NCBI RefSeq assembly: GCF_017581925.1
Contig: NZ_JAGEVG010000011.1
Span: 1 to 64,000 of the forward strand
DNA length: 64,000 nt
From: Gelidibacter pelagius
Lineage (GTDB): Bacteria > Bacteroidota > Bacteroidia > Flavobacteriales > Flavobacteriaceae
Direction: 5' to 3'
In this document: piece after piece, positions 48,740 to 57,786 of the stretch
Layout: the number at the start of each line of letters is the position of its first letter
Position numbering within the stretch: position 1 is the stretch's first letter
The notes under the pieces: model-generated
What the model saw: the letters and a program-made list of their open reading frames with translations, nothing else
Database searches by the model: none
What the model was told of the DNA's origin: nothing
Program-made: the position numbers and the translations under genes

Positions 48740-51046
48740 TTAGACTGTTACTACATCATTCGGATTTATGGTCACTACTTTTCCATTGACCAAAATATCC
48801 ATAGCCTGATTGCCTTCCAATTCAAATTTCGTTTCAGTTTTACCAACGCTTATTTCAAGAATCTGATTCCTAAAGTTGATTTTAAAGGCATAGGAATCCC
48901 ACTGCTTAGGGATTTTTGGCTCAAAGGACAGTTTGTTATCAACAACGCGCATGCCTCCAAAACCTTCCACAATACTCATCCATGTTCCTGCCATGGAGGT
49001 GATATGCAATCCTTCTTCTACCTCGTGGTTGTAATCATCCAAATCCAATCTTGAGGTACGCACATAAAACTGGTAGGCTTGTTCCATTCTGCCTAATTTT
49101 GCTGCCTGAATGCTGTGCACACATGGCGAAAGAGAACTTTCATGGACTGTAAACGGTTCGTAAAAATCAAAATGTCGTTCCAGTTCGTCTATCGAAAATT
49201 GATCTTCAAAGAAATAGAAACTTTGAAGCGTATCTGCCTGTTTAATATATGGTGAACGCAAAATCCGATCCCAAGACCATATTTGATTGATTGGACGCTC
49301 TGATCTTGGCAGATCTTTTACCGTAATCAACTCCTTATCCAAAAATCCATCCTGTTGTAAATACACTTGATGTTCTTCCGAATATGGAAAGAACATCTTT
49401 GAAGCGATCTCTTTCCAATCTGATAGTTCACTATCTAATAACTTTGTTTTGTCCACCACACGTTTCAAATCTGAAGCATAGTCATCCTCCATTTTAGAAA
49501 TGATTTCCAAAGTGTAATTAAGGCACCATTGTGCGATATAATTGGTGTGGAAATTATTGTTGATGTTGTTTTCGTATTCATTTGGTCCTGTTACACCCAA
49601 GATCACATACTTATTCTTATCCGTCGAAAATGTAGCGCGCTGCTTCCAAAAACGTGCAATAGCAATCAACACTTCCAATCCCTTTTCTGGGATATAACTG
49701 AAATCGCCGGTATAACGGTGGTAATTAAAAATCGCAAAAGCGATGGCACCGTTACGGTGGATTTCCTGAAAGGTAATCTCCCATTCGTTGTGGCATTCTT
49801 CACCGTTCATAGTCACCATTGGATATAATGCCGCACCATCTTTAAATCCGAGTTTTTCAGCATTTTCAATGGCTTTTTCCAAGTGATTGTAACGATAGGT
49901 CAATAAATTCCTGGCTACTTCTTGATCTTTCGTCGCCATATAAAAAGGAATACAATAAGCTTCCGTGTCCCAATAAGTACTACCGCCGTATTTCTCACCC
50001 GTAAATCCTTTCGGACCAATATTTAAACGCGCATCCTTACCTAAATAAGTATGGTTGAGTTGCATGATATTAAAACGAATCCCTTGTTGCGCGCTGACAT
50101 CGCCTTCAATAGTGATGTCTGACATCTTCCAAATTTTTGCCCAGGCTTCTTTTTGGTCTTTAAGCATGTGATCGAAACCAAGTTTTGAGGCTTTGGTCAA
50201 GGTTTTCTTTGCAATCGAAACCAAGTCGTTTTTATCATGATAGCGATCCACGGTATAGCCGCCGAATTTGGTCATGGTCAAAGTATCTCCCTTGTTTACT
50301 TTTGAACTATATTCAAAAGCGATGGTTTTATCAGTTTTTTTGATGGCCTTGGTGTCATTTAAAACGTTCCCGTTTAAAGACATTTGCGTCTGCATGGCGG
50401 TACACACATGAAAATTAGTGATCATGGTGTGCGACACAATAAACGCTTGATCATCTTCAGAATCAACACTTAAAATATTCCAGAATTTATCATCCCAATT
50501 ACTGTCTTCATTGGTGATTCCGGCATCGAGATAAGGTTCAAAAACTATTTGGGCATCATTATTTAAAGGCGTTACATTGTATTGAATGACGCCAACCTCA
50601 TCTATATCCAAACTTAAAAATCGTTTGGTTTCAACTTTAAGTTCGATGGAATTTTGAAGCGTTACCTCAAAACTTCTGGACAACCAACCCTCTTCCATAT
50701 TGAGTTCCCTTCTGAATTTCCGAACCTCTTTACATGCTGCCAAATCTAAGGCTTCACCGTTGACCGTGACATTGATTCCAATCCAATTCGGAGCGTTAAG
50801 TACTTTGGCAAAATATTCCGGGTATCCGTTTTTCCACCACCCTACTTTGGTTTTATCTGGATAATAAACACCGGCCACATAACTACCCTGGAAAGTTTTA
50901 CCTGAATAGTGCTCTTCAAAATTGGCACGCTGGCCCATGGCACCATTACCAATACTGAAAATACTTTCAGAAGATTTCACACGATCGGCTTCAAAGCCCT
51001 CTTCAATGATGGACCAATTGTTTGGTACGATATAATTTTGATTCAT
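48740..51046 (-). CDS. mapA: GH65 maltose phosphorylase
   Basis: The 768-residue cytoplasmic protein has the GH65 layout: an N-terminal beta domain with FSIGNGAMGQRANFEE, a linker, and an (alpha/alpha)6 barrel with WDTEAYCIPFYM, VTMNGEECHNEWEI and the catalytic Glu in VTGPNEYENNINNNF. A phosphate-binding Ser/Gly segment follows in HESSLSPCVHS. It converts maltose and phosphate to glucose and beta-glucose-1-phosphate. Neighbouring pgmB and an MFS transporter complete the pathway, so maltose is the best-supported substrate, although kojibiose and trehalose phosphorylases share the fold. Confidence 0.85.
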   Translation of the reverse strand: MNQNYIVPNNWSIIEEGFEADRVKSSESIFSIGNGAMGQRANFEEHYSGKTFQGSYVAGVYYPDKTKVGWWKNGYPEYFAKVLNAPNWIGINVTVNGEALDLAACKEVRKFRRELNMEEGWLSRSFEVTLQNSIELKVETKRFLSLDIDEVGVIQYNVTPLNNDAQIVFEPYLDAGITNEDSNWDDKFWNILSVDSEDDQAFIVSHTMITNFHVCTAMQTQMSLNGNVLNDTKAIKKTDKTIAFEYSSKVNKGDTLTMTKFGGYTVDRYHDKNDLVSIAKKTLTKASKLGFDHMLKDQKEAWAKIWKMSDITIEGDVSAQQGIRFNIMQLNHTYLGKDARLNIGPKGFTGEKYGGSTYWDTEAYCIPFYMATKDQEVARNLLTYRYNHLEKAIENAEKLGFKDGAALYPMVTMNGEECHNEWEITFQEIHRNGAIAFAIFNYHRYTGDFSYIPEKGLEVLIAIARFWKQRATFSTDKNKYVILGVTGPNEYENNINNNFHTNYIAQWCLNYTLEIISKMEDDYASDLKRVVDKTKLLDSELSDWKEIASKMFFPYSEEHQVYLQQDGFLDKELITVKDLPRSERPINQIWSWDRILRSPYIKQADTLQSFYFFEDQFSIDELERHFDFYEPFTVHESSLSPCVHSIQAAKLGRMEQAYQFYVRTSRLDLDDYNHEVEEGLHITSMAGTWMSIVEGFGGMRVVDNKLSFEPKIPKQWDSYAFKINFRNQILEISVGKTETKFELEGNQAMDILVNGKVVTINPNDVVTV

Positions 51047-51241
51047 TTGTTATAGATGTTAGATGTTAGAATTAAGACCGCTTCGCTTTTAGAAGACCCA
51101 TCAGTCTATTTGTCCAATTCTCTTTATTTATTTTTATTAACCGCAATGGACACAAGGTCTTTCGCAAGGGTCGCAATGAAGTTGTTCCTTTTTATTACTA
51201 TTATTTCTTAATACTTTGTACTTGATACTTTGTACTTAATA
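51047..51241. other. 195-bp repeat-rich spacer between mapA and pgmB
   Basis: The spacer contains two tandem copies of an atactttgtactt phrase at about 51211-51240 and tagatgttagatgttag at its left end. There is also a segment with accgcaatggacacaaggtctttcgcaagggtcgcaa, whose start (aaccgcaatgg) recurs near 32401. No gene is supported. It interrupts an operon that is otherwise tightly packed. Confidence 0.5.
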
Positions 51242-51898
51242 CTATCTGCTGATTAATTCGTTTAAAAAATCGATACTAATTTCCGTAAAATCGGTAAAGA
51301 CATAATCGGCTTCATGAAGGATGTCTTTTTCACCAATACCAATGGAAATCATTCCGGCATTGTTTGCCGCCTGAATTCCTGCTAGCGCATCTTCAAAAAC
51401 AATGCAATGTTCGGGAGGGACATTTAAATGTTGAGCTGATTTTAAAAACACTTCAGGATCTGGTTTGCCTTTAGTGACATCATTTCCATCGACGATGACG
51501 TCAAATTTGTCGAGGATATTAACTTTCTCCAAGATCATTCTTGCATTTTTACTTGCAGAACCCAGAGCGATGTGCTGGTTTTTATCCCTAAGGAAATCTA
51601 ATGTCTTGGTGACATCAGGAAGAATTTCCTGTTCGTCCATTTTATCGATATAGGTCAAATAATCATCATTTTTAAGCCCCATAAGTCTTGTAAATTCAGC
51701 ATCACTGATGCTTTTATTTCCCCAAGCGAGGATTTTCTCCAAAGATTTGACTCTGCTGACGCCTTTCAACTGTTCATTTTGATGTTCGGTAAAATCAACA
51801 CCTATAGTGCTTGCCAATTTTCTCCAAGCCAGAAAATGGTATTTTGCCGTATCCACAATCACGCCGTCAAGGTCGAATATGAATGCTTTTTTAGTCAT
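51242..51898 (-). CDS. pgmB: beta-phosphoglucomutase
   Basis: The 218-residue HAD protein has the catalytic motif IFDLDGVIVDTA (D9 nucleophile, D11 acid/base), the cap-domain block LKGVSRVKSLEKIL, IALGSASKNA and VFEDALAGIQAANNAGM. The SRV/RxxSLE cap residues are characteristic of beta-phosphoglucomutase. It converts beta-glucose-1-phosphate from maltose phosphorylase to glucose-6-phosphate. Its start overlaps the stop of the upstream transporter gene by 8 bases, so both are translated together. Confidence 0.92.
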   Translation of the reverse strand: MTKKAFIFDLDGVIVDTAKYHFLAWRKLASTIGVDFTEHQNEQLKGVSRVKSLEKILAWGNKSISDAEFTRLMGLKNDDYLTYIDKMDEQEILPDVTKTLDFLRDKNQHIALGSASKNARMILEKVNILDKFDVIVDGNDVTKGKPDPEVFLKSAQHLNVPPEHCIVFEDALAGIQAANNAGMISIGIGEKDILHEADYVFTDFTEISIDFLNELISR

Positions 51899-53423
51899 GT
51901 TTTATTGTATTTACTTTGTCGTTTACCATTAGTGAAAGAATGCCTGCCAAAATCATCGAGCAGCCTCCAATCAATAAGGCATAAATAGGTTCGTTGTTAA
52001 AAAATTTGGATACCATAAATCCAAGGATTGAAGCGGCCACCAACTGCGGAATCACAATAAAGAAGTTGAACACGCCCATATAATAGCCCATTTTGGAGGC
52101 TGGCAGCGCTCCTGAAAGCATGGCATAAGGCACAGATAAAATACTGGCCCAAGCAATTCCGACGCCAATCATCGGCAACCATTCTATGGTGAATGTTGTT
52201 GGATTGGTAATGAAATAGAGTGACATCATCCCAAGTCCACCCGCCACCAATGCCAAGAAATGCGTAAATTTTCGGCTGGTTGCTTTTGCCAATAAAGGCA
52301 ATAAGAAAGCGACCGCAGCAGCGATTATATTGTAGTTGGCAAACATTTCACCCACTTGGTTTGCTCCCGTATTATAAGCTATAGAGGTGGTATCGGTGGT
52401 TTGATAAATATGTTCAGTAACCGCAGCCGTGGCGTAAATCCACATAGAAAACAGCGAGAACCACGAGAAAAACTGTACCCATGCCAATTGCTTCATGACC
52501 TTTGGCATCATTTGGAAATCATTCACAATGTTTACAAAACCATTTCTGGTTTTATGTGTTTGTAAATACCCTGAAATAATAAGTGCAATCCCTCCAAAAG
52601 TGATCAGTCCTAAAGTAAGCACATAAAGATCTTTTTTCAGATCGTAATTATAAACCAAATAACTGGAGATTAAACCCACGGCCAAAATGAGGAGTCCTTT
52701 GTTGAGATGTGATTTTCCGTTTTTTTGGTACCACTCTTCAGAAAAACTTTCACGTACGGGTTTGAATTCCTTTTCCTGTTCCTCAAAAATTTTCATTTCT
52801 TCAGGCGTGTATTCTTTCGATCTTATCACTGTCCACAAAACAGCCAGGAAAAAAGCAATACCACCAATGTAAAACGAGTATTTTACAGAATCAGGAATAA
52901 TGCCCTCTGGCGCCGTATTGGCCACCCCAAAATAAGTTAGCATTAATGGGAGTTTGGAAGCCACATAAGCACCGATCCCAATAAAGAAACTTTGCATAGC
53001 AAAACCTTTGGTACGTTGTTCTTCGGGAAGATTATCTCCAACAAAGGCACGGAAGGGTTCCATAGATACATTTATGGATGCATCCAATATCCAAAGCATT
53101 CCTGCCGCCACCCAAAGGACGGGCGAATTGGGCATCACAAACAAGGCCAAGGAGGCAAAAATGGCGCCAATCAAAAAATAAGGTCGCCGACGTCCTAAAC
53201 GAGAATGCCAAGTCTTATCGCTTAAATACCCGATAATAGGCTGAACTATCAATCCCGTTAATGGCGCAGCCACCCAAAGGATTGGAATATCATCAATCTC
53301 AGCGCCTAAAGTTTGGAAAATTCGGCTAACGTTAGCATTTTGTAGGGCAAAACCCATTTGGATTCCCAAGAATCCGAAACTCATGTTCCAGATTTCCCAA
53401 AATCCAAGCGTACGCTTTTTCAT
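51891..53423 (-). CDS. MFS sugar transporter, probable maltose importer
   Basis: The 510-residue protein has twelve predicted membrane segments and the MFS-type loop GYLSDKTWHSRLGRRRPYFLIGA after the second. The N-terminus (LGFWEIWNMSFGFLGIQMGFALQ) and RxGRRRP loop match SLC45-like and GPH-like disaccharide/H+ symporters. Gene order (LacI, transporter, pgmB, maltose phosphorylase) strongly suggests maltose or short maltodextrin uptake across the inner membrane. The long cytoplasmic loop around residue 210 contains EEMKIFEEQEKEFKPV. An inverted repeat lies upstream at 53449-53472. Confidence 0.85.
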   Translation of the reverse strand: MKKRTLGFWEIWNMSFGFLGIQMGFALQNANVSRIFQTLGAEIDDIPILWVAAPLTGLIVQPIIGYLSDKTWHSRLGRRRPYFLIGAIFASLALFVMPNSPVLWVAAGMLWILDASINVSMEPFRAFVGDNLPEEQRTKGFAMQSFFIGIGAYVASKLPLMLTYFGVANTAPEGIIPDSVKYSFYIGGIAFFLAVLWTVIRSKEYTPEEMKIFEEQEKEFKPVRESFSEEWYQKNGKSHLNKGLLILAVGLISSYLVYNYDLKKDLYVLTLGLITFGGIALIISGYLQTHKTRNGFVNIVNDFQMMPKVMKQLAWVQFFSWFSLFSMWIYATAAVTEHIYQTTDTTSIAYNTGANQVGEMFANYNIIAAAVAFLLPLLAKATSRKFTHFLALVAGGLGMMSLYFITNPTTFTIEWLPMIGVGIAWASILSVPYAMLSGALPASKMGYYMGVFNFFIVIPQLVAASILGFMVSKFFNNEPIYALLIGGCSMILAGILSLMVNDKVNTIKHD

Positions 53424-53448
53424 CTATAGTATGTTTAAATTAATACTA

Positions 53449-53472
53449 TTGATAAGCGATAAAACTTATCAA
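53449..53472. promoter_or_regulatory. inverted repeat upstream of the transporter gene
   Basis: ttgataag (53449-53456) and cttatcaa (53465-53472) are exact inverted repeats with an 8-base spacer, in the 129-base gap between lacI and the transporter gene. It could be an operator or a 5'-leader hairpin. It does not resemble the CG-centred site at 54753, so it need not be bound by the same LacI protein. Confidence 0.4.
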
Positions 53473-53552
53473 AACTTATTTGTAAGAAGTGAAAATAAAG
53501 TTTTGATTATGTGGTAAAGATAGTAAAGTTTTTAAATGGACAATACTTTTTT

Positions 53553-54596
53553 TTATTTGGTGGAGTTTCTTTCAACGAGTTCTGTTTCAATCACAATTGT
53601 GGTATAACGCTCCTCTTCATCCTCGCGCTCAAGATTGTCTATCAGCAATTTTGCTGCTGCCTCTCCCATTTCCTGGCCATGTTGATTGACCGTAGTTAGA
53701 CTGGGAGTAGCATGCTTAGATAGCACGCCATCGGTAAAGCCAATAACCTGAATATCCTCCGGAATTTTTAAGCCTAAATTTCGAGCCACTTTCATAGCGA
53801 TAATGGCGTACAGCTCATTCACTGCAAAAACACCATCGATGTTTTTATTATTCTGAAACAACCCCTCAATCTCCTTCTCGAGAGACTCCAAATGGTCTTC
53901 AGACACAAGTTCGTCATCCACTTTTAGGATCAAATCTGTATCTGGAGTAATTTCGTAATCCTCTAAAGCCTTCAAATAGCCCTGAGTTCTTAGTTTACCA
54001 ACACTCACATAGTCCTTTGTGGTAATAATGGCCACGTTTTTGCAACCATTGGACAACAACTTTGAGACGGCTTTTTTTGATCCTTTTAAATCATCAATGA
54101 TCACTTTATCGCAATGGATCTCATTTACAATACGGTCAAACATCACAATGGGCATCCCTTGGTTAATGGTTTCCTTAAAGTGATGATAATCTTGTTGTTG
54201 TAATGTTTCTTTTGCTATCGAGAGGATAAAACCGTCAATACTACCATTGGCCAACATCTGCATGTTAATCACCTCTTTATCAAAGGATTCATTGGAAAGC
54301 CCTATAATCACGTTATACCCTCTTTTGTTTGCGACCAACTCAATGCCGCGGATGACTTTAGAAAAGAAATGATGCACAATTTCAGGAATAATAACCCCAA
54401 TGGTTTTAGTTTTTCGATTTTTAAGACTTAGTGCTATATTATTGGGCCTGTAATTATAAAGCTTGGCAAAAGCTTGTACTTTTTGTCGGGTATCTTCGCT
54501 GATTTCAGCACTATCTCTCAATGCTTTAGATACGGTTGAGATAGAGACATCCAACTCTCTAGCAATTTGTTTTAAGGTAATTTTCTTCTTCATCAT
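53553..54596 (-). CDS. LacI-family transcriptional regulator of the alpha-glucan locus
   Basis: The 347-residue protein has the N-terminal helix-turn-helix (TLKQIARELDVSISTVSKALRD, residues 7-28), a hinge helix with RPNNIALSLKNRKTKTIGVIIPE, and a periplasmic-binding-type sensor domain (GYNVIIGLSNESFDKE, VIGFTDGVLSKHATPSLTTVNQ). Members repress or activate sugar loci with a sugar or sugar phosphate as effector. It is divergent from the SusC gene and heads the leftward operon, so it probably controls both. A candidate operator lies between it and susC at 54753-54768. Confidence 0.9.
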   Translation of the reverse strand: MMKKKITLKQIARELDVSISTVSKALRDSAEISEDTRQKVQAFAKLYNYRPNNIALSLKNRKTKTIGVIIPEIVHHFFSKVIRGIELVANKRGYNVIIGLSNESFDKEVINMQMLANGSIDGFILSIAKETLQQQDYHHFKETINQGMPIVMFDRIVNEIHCDKVIIDDLKGSKKAVSKLLSNGCKNVAIITTKDYVSVGKLRTQGYLKALEDYEITPDTDLILKVDDELVSEDHLESLEKEIEGLFQNNKNIDGVFAVNELYAIIAMKVARNLGLKIPEDIQVIGFTDGVLSKHATPSLTTVNQHGQEMGEAAAKLLIDNLEREDEEERYTTIVIETELVERNSTK

Positions 54597-54752
54597 AACG
54601 TCTCTTCAAAACTAGGTGTTTAAATGTCAATAATTTAATTCTAATTGACAACAATTCCAATAGTGAAAATTAAAGGTATGGCATTATTACCAATTGGGCG
54701 ATTTTTTGATTATATTTAAGATATTCTCCAAAAAGACAGGAAAGTTGTCAAC

Positions 54753-54768
54753 ACGCAAACGTTTTCGT
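54753..54768. promoter_or_regulatory. candidate LacI-family operator
   Basis: The 16-base dyad reads ACG-C-AAACGTTT-T-CGT: all positions pair except one on each side. A central CG flanked by AAA/TTT is the usual LacI-family operator form. It is the only such site in the 282-base divergent intergenic region (54597-54878), 111 bases before the susC ATG. A TAAGTTTA box at 54814-54821 (7 of 8 matches to TAnnTTTG) could be the susC promoter; the operator would then lie upstream of it, the position of an activator or a loop. Confidence 0.55.
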
Positions 54769-54878
54769 TAAGAATCTGACAATGAGATTTCTGAATTTCA
54801 ATTATAATTTACATAAGTTTAACCCAAGAAGTGGAAATATAAGTGAATTATTAATACAATCAACTTTAAAAATAGTGT

Positions 54879-57782
54879 ATGAAAACATTTATGAATAGCT
54901 TAATGTTATTGGTATTTTTGATACCCTCAGTGATGTGGTCCCAAACCACTGTTTCTGGGACCGTAACAGATGAAGCTAACGGATTACCCCTGCCGGGAGT
55001 AAATATATTAATTAAAGGAACTACCACAGGAACTACTACAGATTTTGATGGTAACTTCAGCATCAGCGCAAATAATGGTGATGTTGTTGTGTTTTCTTAT
55101 GTCGGCTATAAACCTCAGGAGATCATCTATACGGGACAATCGCGATTGAACGTCGTGCTTATGGAAGATACCGCTCAATTGGATGAAATTGTCTTGATTG
55201 GGTATGGGTCCACTACACGACAGGACGCTACAGGTGCTGTGGAAAAAGTGAGTGAGAAAGATTTTAATCAAGGTGCTATTGTATCTCCTGAACAATTGCT
55301 GGCAGGTAAATCTGCTGGTGTACGTATCACATCTGGAGGTGGTGATCCGGGTGGTGGCTCCGAAATTAGAATTAGAGGTGGCGCTTCGTTATCCGCAAAC
55401 AACTCACCATTAATTGTTGTCGACGGATTACCGCTGGACCAACGTGGCGTGCAAGGTGTCAGAAACCAACTCAACGCAATCAATCCAAATGATATTGATG
55501 ACTTTGTGATTTTAAAAGATGCCTCTGCAACGGCAATTTATGGTTCGAGAGCCTCAAACGGTGTAATTTTGATCACCACCAAGAAAGGAAAAACCAATGC
55601 GCCGCTTAAAGTAGAATACGACTTAAAAGCGTCTGTGGCTACGATAAGCGATTATGTAGATGTACTTTCTACGGATGAGTTTAGAGCTATTGCCATGACA
55701 GATTCCAATCTTAACGCCAGTTTACTAGGAAATTCTAGTACAAACTGGCAGAAGCAAATCTATCAAACCGCAGTAGGTGCGATTCACAATATCACCATTT
55801 CTGAAGGTTATGAGAATTTTAATTTTCGCGCGAATATCAACCACACCTCACAACAGGGTGTTTTAACCGGCGATTTATACGAACGAAACTCCATCAACCT
55901 TTCTGCAGTTAAACGTCTTTTAAACAATAATCTGAAATTGACCCTAACTACAAAAGGAATTTTGGATGACAACAAATATGCTGACAAAGGTGCTATTGGA
56001 GCGGCTGTAGGTTACGACCCTACCCACAGTGTTTACAACCCTGACGGATCCTTCTTTCAGTACACTGGTCAAAGTTTAGCCTTTACCAATCCTGTTTTTA
56101 CATTGCTAAACAATAATAACAGAGCCCGCAACAAAAGAAATATTACGAATTTCAATATCGATTATAACTTACCGTTTTTGGAAGGTTTAAAGTTCAATTT
56201 GAATGCAGGTATTGATTATTCTGAACTTTCGGGCAAACAGTATAATGCTGCTACCCCTACGAATCCCGGAAGTTTTAATTATCAGAATTTTTATACAGGC
56301 TTAAATAGAAACACCTTATTGGATTTCTATTTCAATTATAAAACGACCTTAGAGTCTATCAATACAAATGTTGATTTAACAGCAGGGCATTCGTACCAGG
56401 AATTTTACATTCAATCCGATCGTCGTGAAACAGAAACTTCAGGAGCATTGGTGGAACGTCCAACCATAATCAATAGAAATGCACTGGAGTCTTACTTTGC
56501 ACGTGCAAGCTTTGATTTTGATGACAAGTATTTATTGTCCCTATCCTTTAGACGTGATGGGTCTTCCCGTTTTGGACCAGACAACAGATGGAGTAACTTC
56601 CCAGGTGTTTCCATAGGATGGAAAATGAACAATGAAGAGTTTTTACAAAATTCGGTTTTCTCAAATTTAAAATTAAGAGCAGGTTGGGGTAAAACAGGAC
56701 AACAAGAAATCGGTCATAATTATGGTTATTTAGGTATTTATACACCGGGTAGATCAGACGCGAGCGTTCAATTTGGTTATATCAACGGCGTTCCGCAATA
56801 TATAAATACGTTGCGTCCTGAAGAGTTTGATGAAAACCTTAAATGGGAAGAAACCTCGCAATACAACCTTGCTTTAGATTTTGGTTTCTTTAATGAACGT
56901 TTAACTGGAACCGTAGATGCTTATTATAGAGAAACTACAGACTTGTTGGCAACCATTCCAACAGCTGCAGGTTCAAACCTTTCAGACTTATTGACTACCA
57001 ACGTAGGTTCTGTGTTGAGTAAAGGTATTGAGTTTAGTTTAAATGGTGCATTAGCGCGATCTGATGATTTCAATTGGGATATGGGCTTTAACGTGACTTT
57101 TCAAGAAAATAAAATCACAAAGTTGAGCTTAGGTGAGGACCCAGACTTTTTCATCGCTCAAGGTGGTGTTAGTGGTGGAGTCGGTAACAATATTCAATTG
57201 TGGAGAAAAGGCTTAGACCCCTCTACTTTCTTTGTGTTCAGACAAGTTTATGATACCGACGGGAAACCAATTGAAGGTGCTTATGTTGATGTAAACGGTG
57301 ACAACCAAATTACCGAAGCGGATAAGCAAGCCTATAAAAAAGCATCTCCTGATGCCTACGTAGGATTCACCAATACCTTAAATTATAAAAACTTAGATTT
57401 TAGCTTTACGTTTAGAGGCAGCTTTGGAAATTACATGTACAACAACGTTGCTTCGGATAGAGGAAATATTACCACGGTCAATGATGCACCAGGTCAATAT
57501 TATGTAAATGCCCATTCAAGCGTGTTGGATACTAATTTCAAAAAGCAAAATCTGTTTTCTGATTATTATATCGATAGAGCAGATTTCGTAAAGTTGGACA
57601 ACGTTTCATTAGGGTATTTAATTCCTGGTGAAAAAATAAACTTGAGAATGTCTTTAACGGCAACCAATTTATTGACCATAACAAAATACGAAGGTTTGGA
57701 CCCAGAAATTTCCAATGGAATAGACAGTAACTTCTATCCAAGGCCTCAGACTTTTGTATTGGGACTGAATTTTACATTTTAA
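54879..57782 (+). CDS. susC: SusC/RagA TonB-dependent outer-membrane receptor
   Basis: The 967-residue protein has a signal peptide (TFMNSLMLLVFLIPSVMWSQ), an N-terminal carboxypeptidase-regulatory-like domain (VSGTVTDEANGLPLPGVNILIKGTTTGT), a TonB-box-like region after DEIVLIGYG, the plug (LAGKSAGVRI through SNGVILITTKKGK) and a 22-strand barrel ending FVLGLNFTF with C-terminal Phe. It imports maltodextrins with the SusD lipoprotein encoded 4 bases downstream. The VVVFSYVGY and GYGSTTRQD blocks are the SusC signature. Confidence 0.93.
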   Translation: MKTFMNSLMLLVFLIPSVMWSQTTVSGTVTDEANGLPLPGVNILIKGTTTGTTTDFDGNFSISANNGDVVVFSYVGYKPQEIIYTGQSRLNVVLMEDTAQLDEIVLIGYGSTTRQDATGAVEKVSEKDFNQGAIVSPEQLLAGKSAGVRITSGGGDPGGGSEIRIRGGASLSANNSPLIVVDGLPLDQRGVQGVRNQLNAINPNDIDDFVILKDASATAIYGSRASNGVILITTKKGKTNAPLKVEYDLKASVATISDYVDVLSTDEFRAIAMTDSNLNASLLGNSSTNWQKQIYQTAVGAIHNITISEGYENFNFRANINHTSQQGVLTGDLYERNSINLSAVKRLLNNNLKLTLTTKGILDDNKYADKGAIGAAVGYDPTHSVYNPDGSFFQYTGQSLAFTNPVFTLLNNNNRARNKRNITNFNIDYNLPFLEGLKFNLNAGIDYSELSGKQYNAATPTNPGSFNYQNFYTGLNRNTLLDFYFNYKTTLESINTNVDLTAGHSYQEFYIQSDRRETETSGALVERPTIINRNALESYFARASFDFDDKYLLSLSFRRDGSSRFGPDNRWSNFPGVSIGWKMNNEEFLQNSVFSNLKLRAGWGKTGQQEIGHNYGYLGIYTPGRSDASVQFGYINGVPQYINTLRPEEFDENLKWEETSQYNLALDFGFFNERLTGTVDAYYRETTDLLATIPTAAGSNLSDLLTTNVGSVLSKGIEFSLNGALARSDDFNWDMGFNVTFQENKITKLSLGEDPDFFIAQGGVSGGVGNNIQLWRKGLDPSTFFVFRQVYDTDGKPIEGAYVDVNGDNQITEADKQAYKKASPDAYVGFTNTLNYKNLDFSFTFRGSFGNYMYNNVASDRGNITTVNDAPGQYYVNAHSSVLDTNFKKQNLFSDYYIDRADFVKLDNVSLGYLIPGEKINLRMSLTATNLLTITKYEGLDPEISNGIDSNFYPRPQTFVLGLNFTF

Positions 57783-57786
57783 TATC

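Noticed and set aside
53449-53472. Second operator for the glucan LacI
   Set aside because: It is an exact inverted repeat but lacks the CG-centred form of the site at 54753; kept only as an unassigned regulatory dyad.
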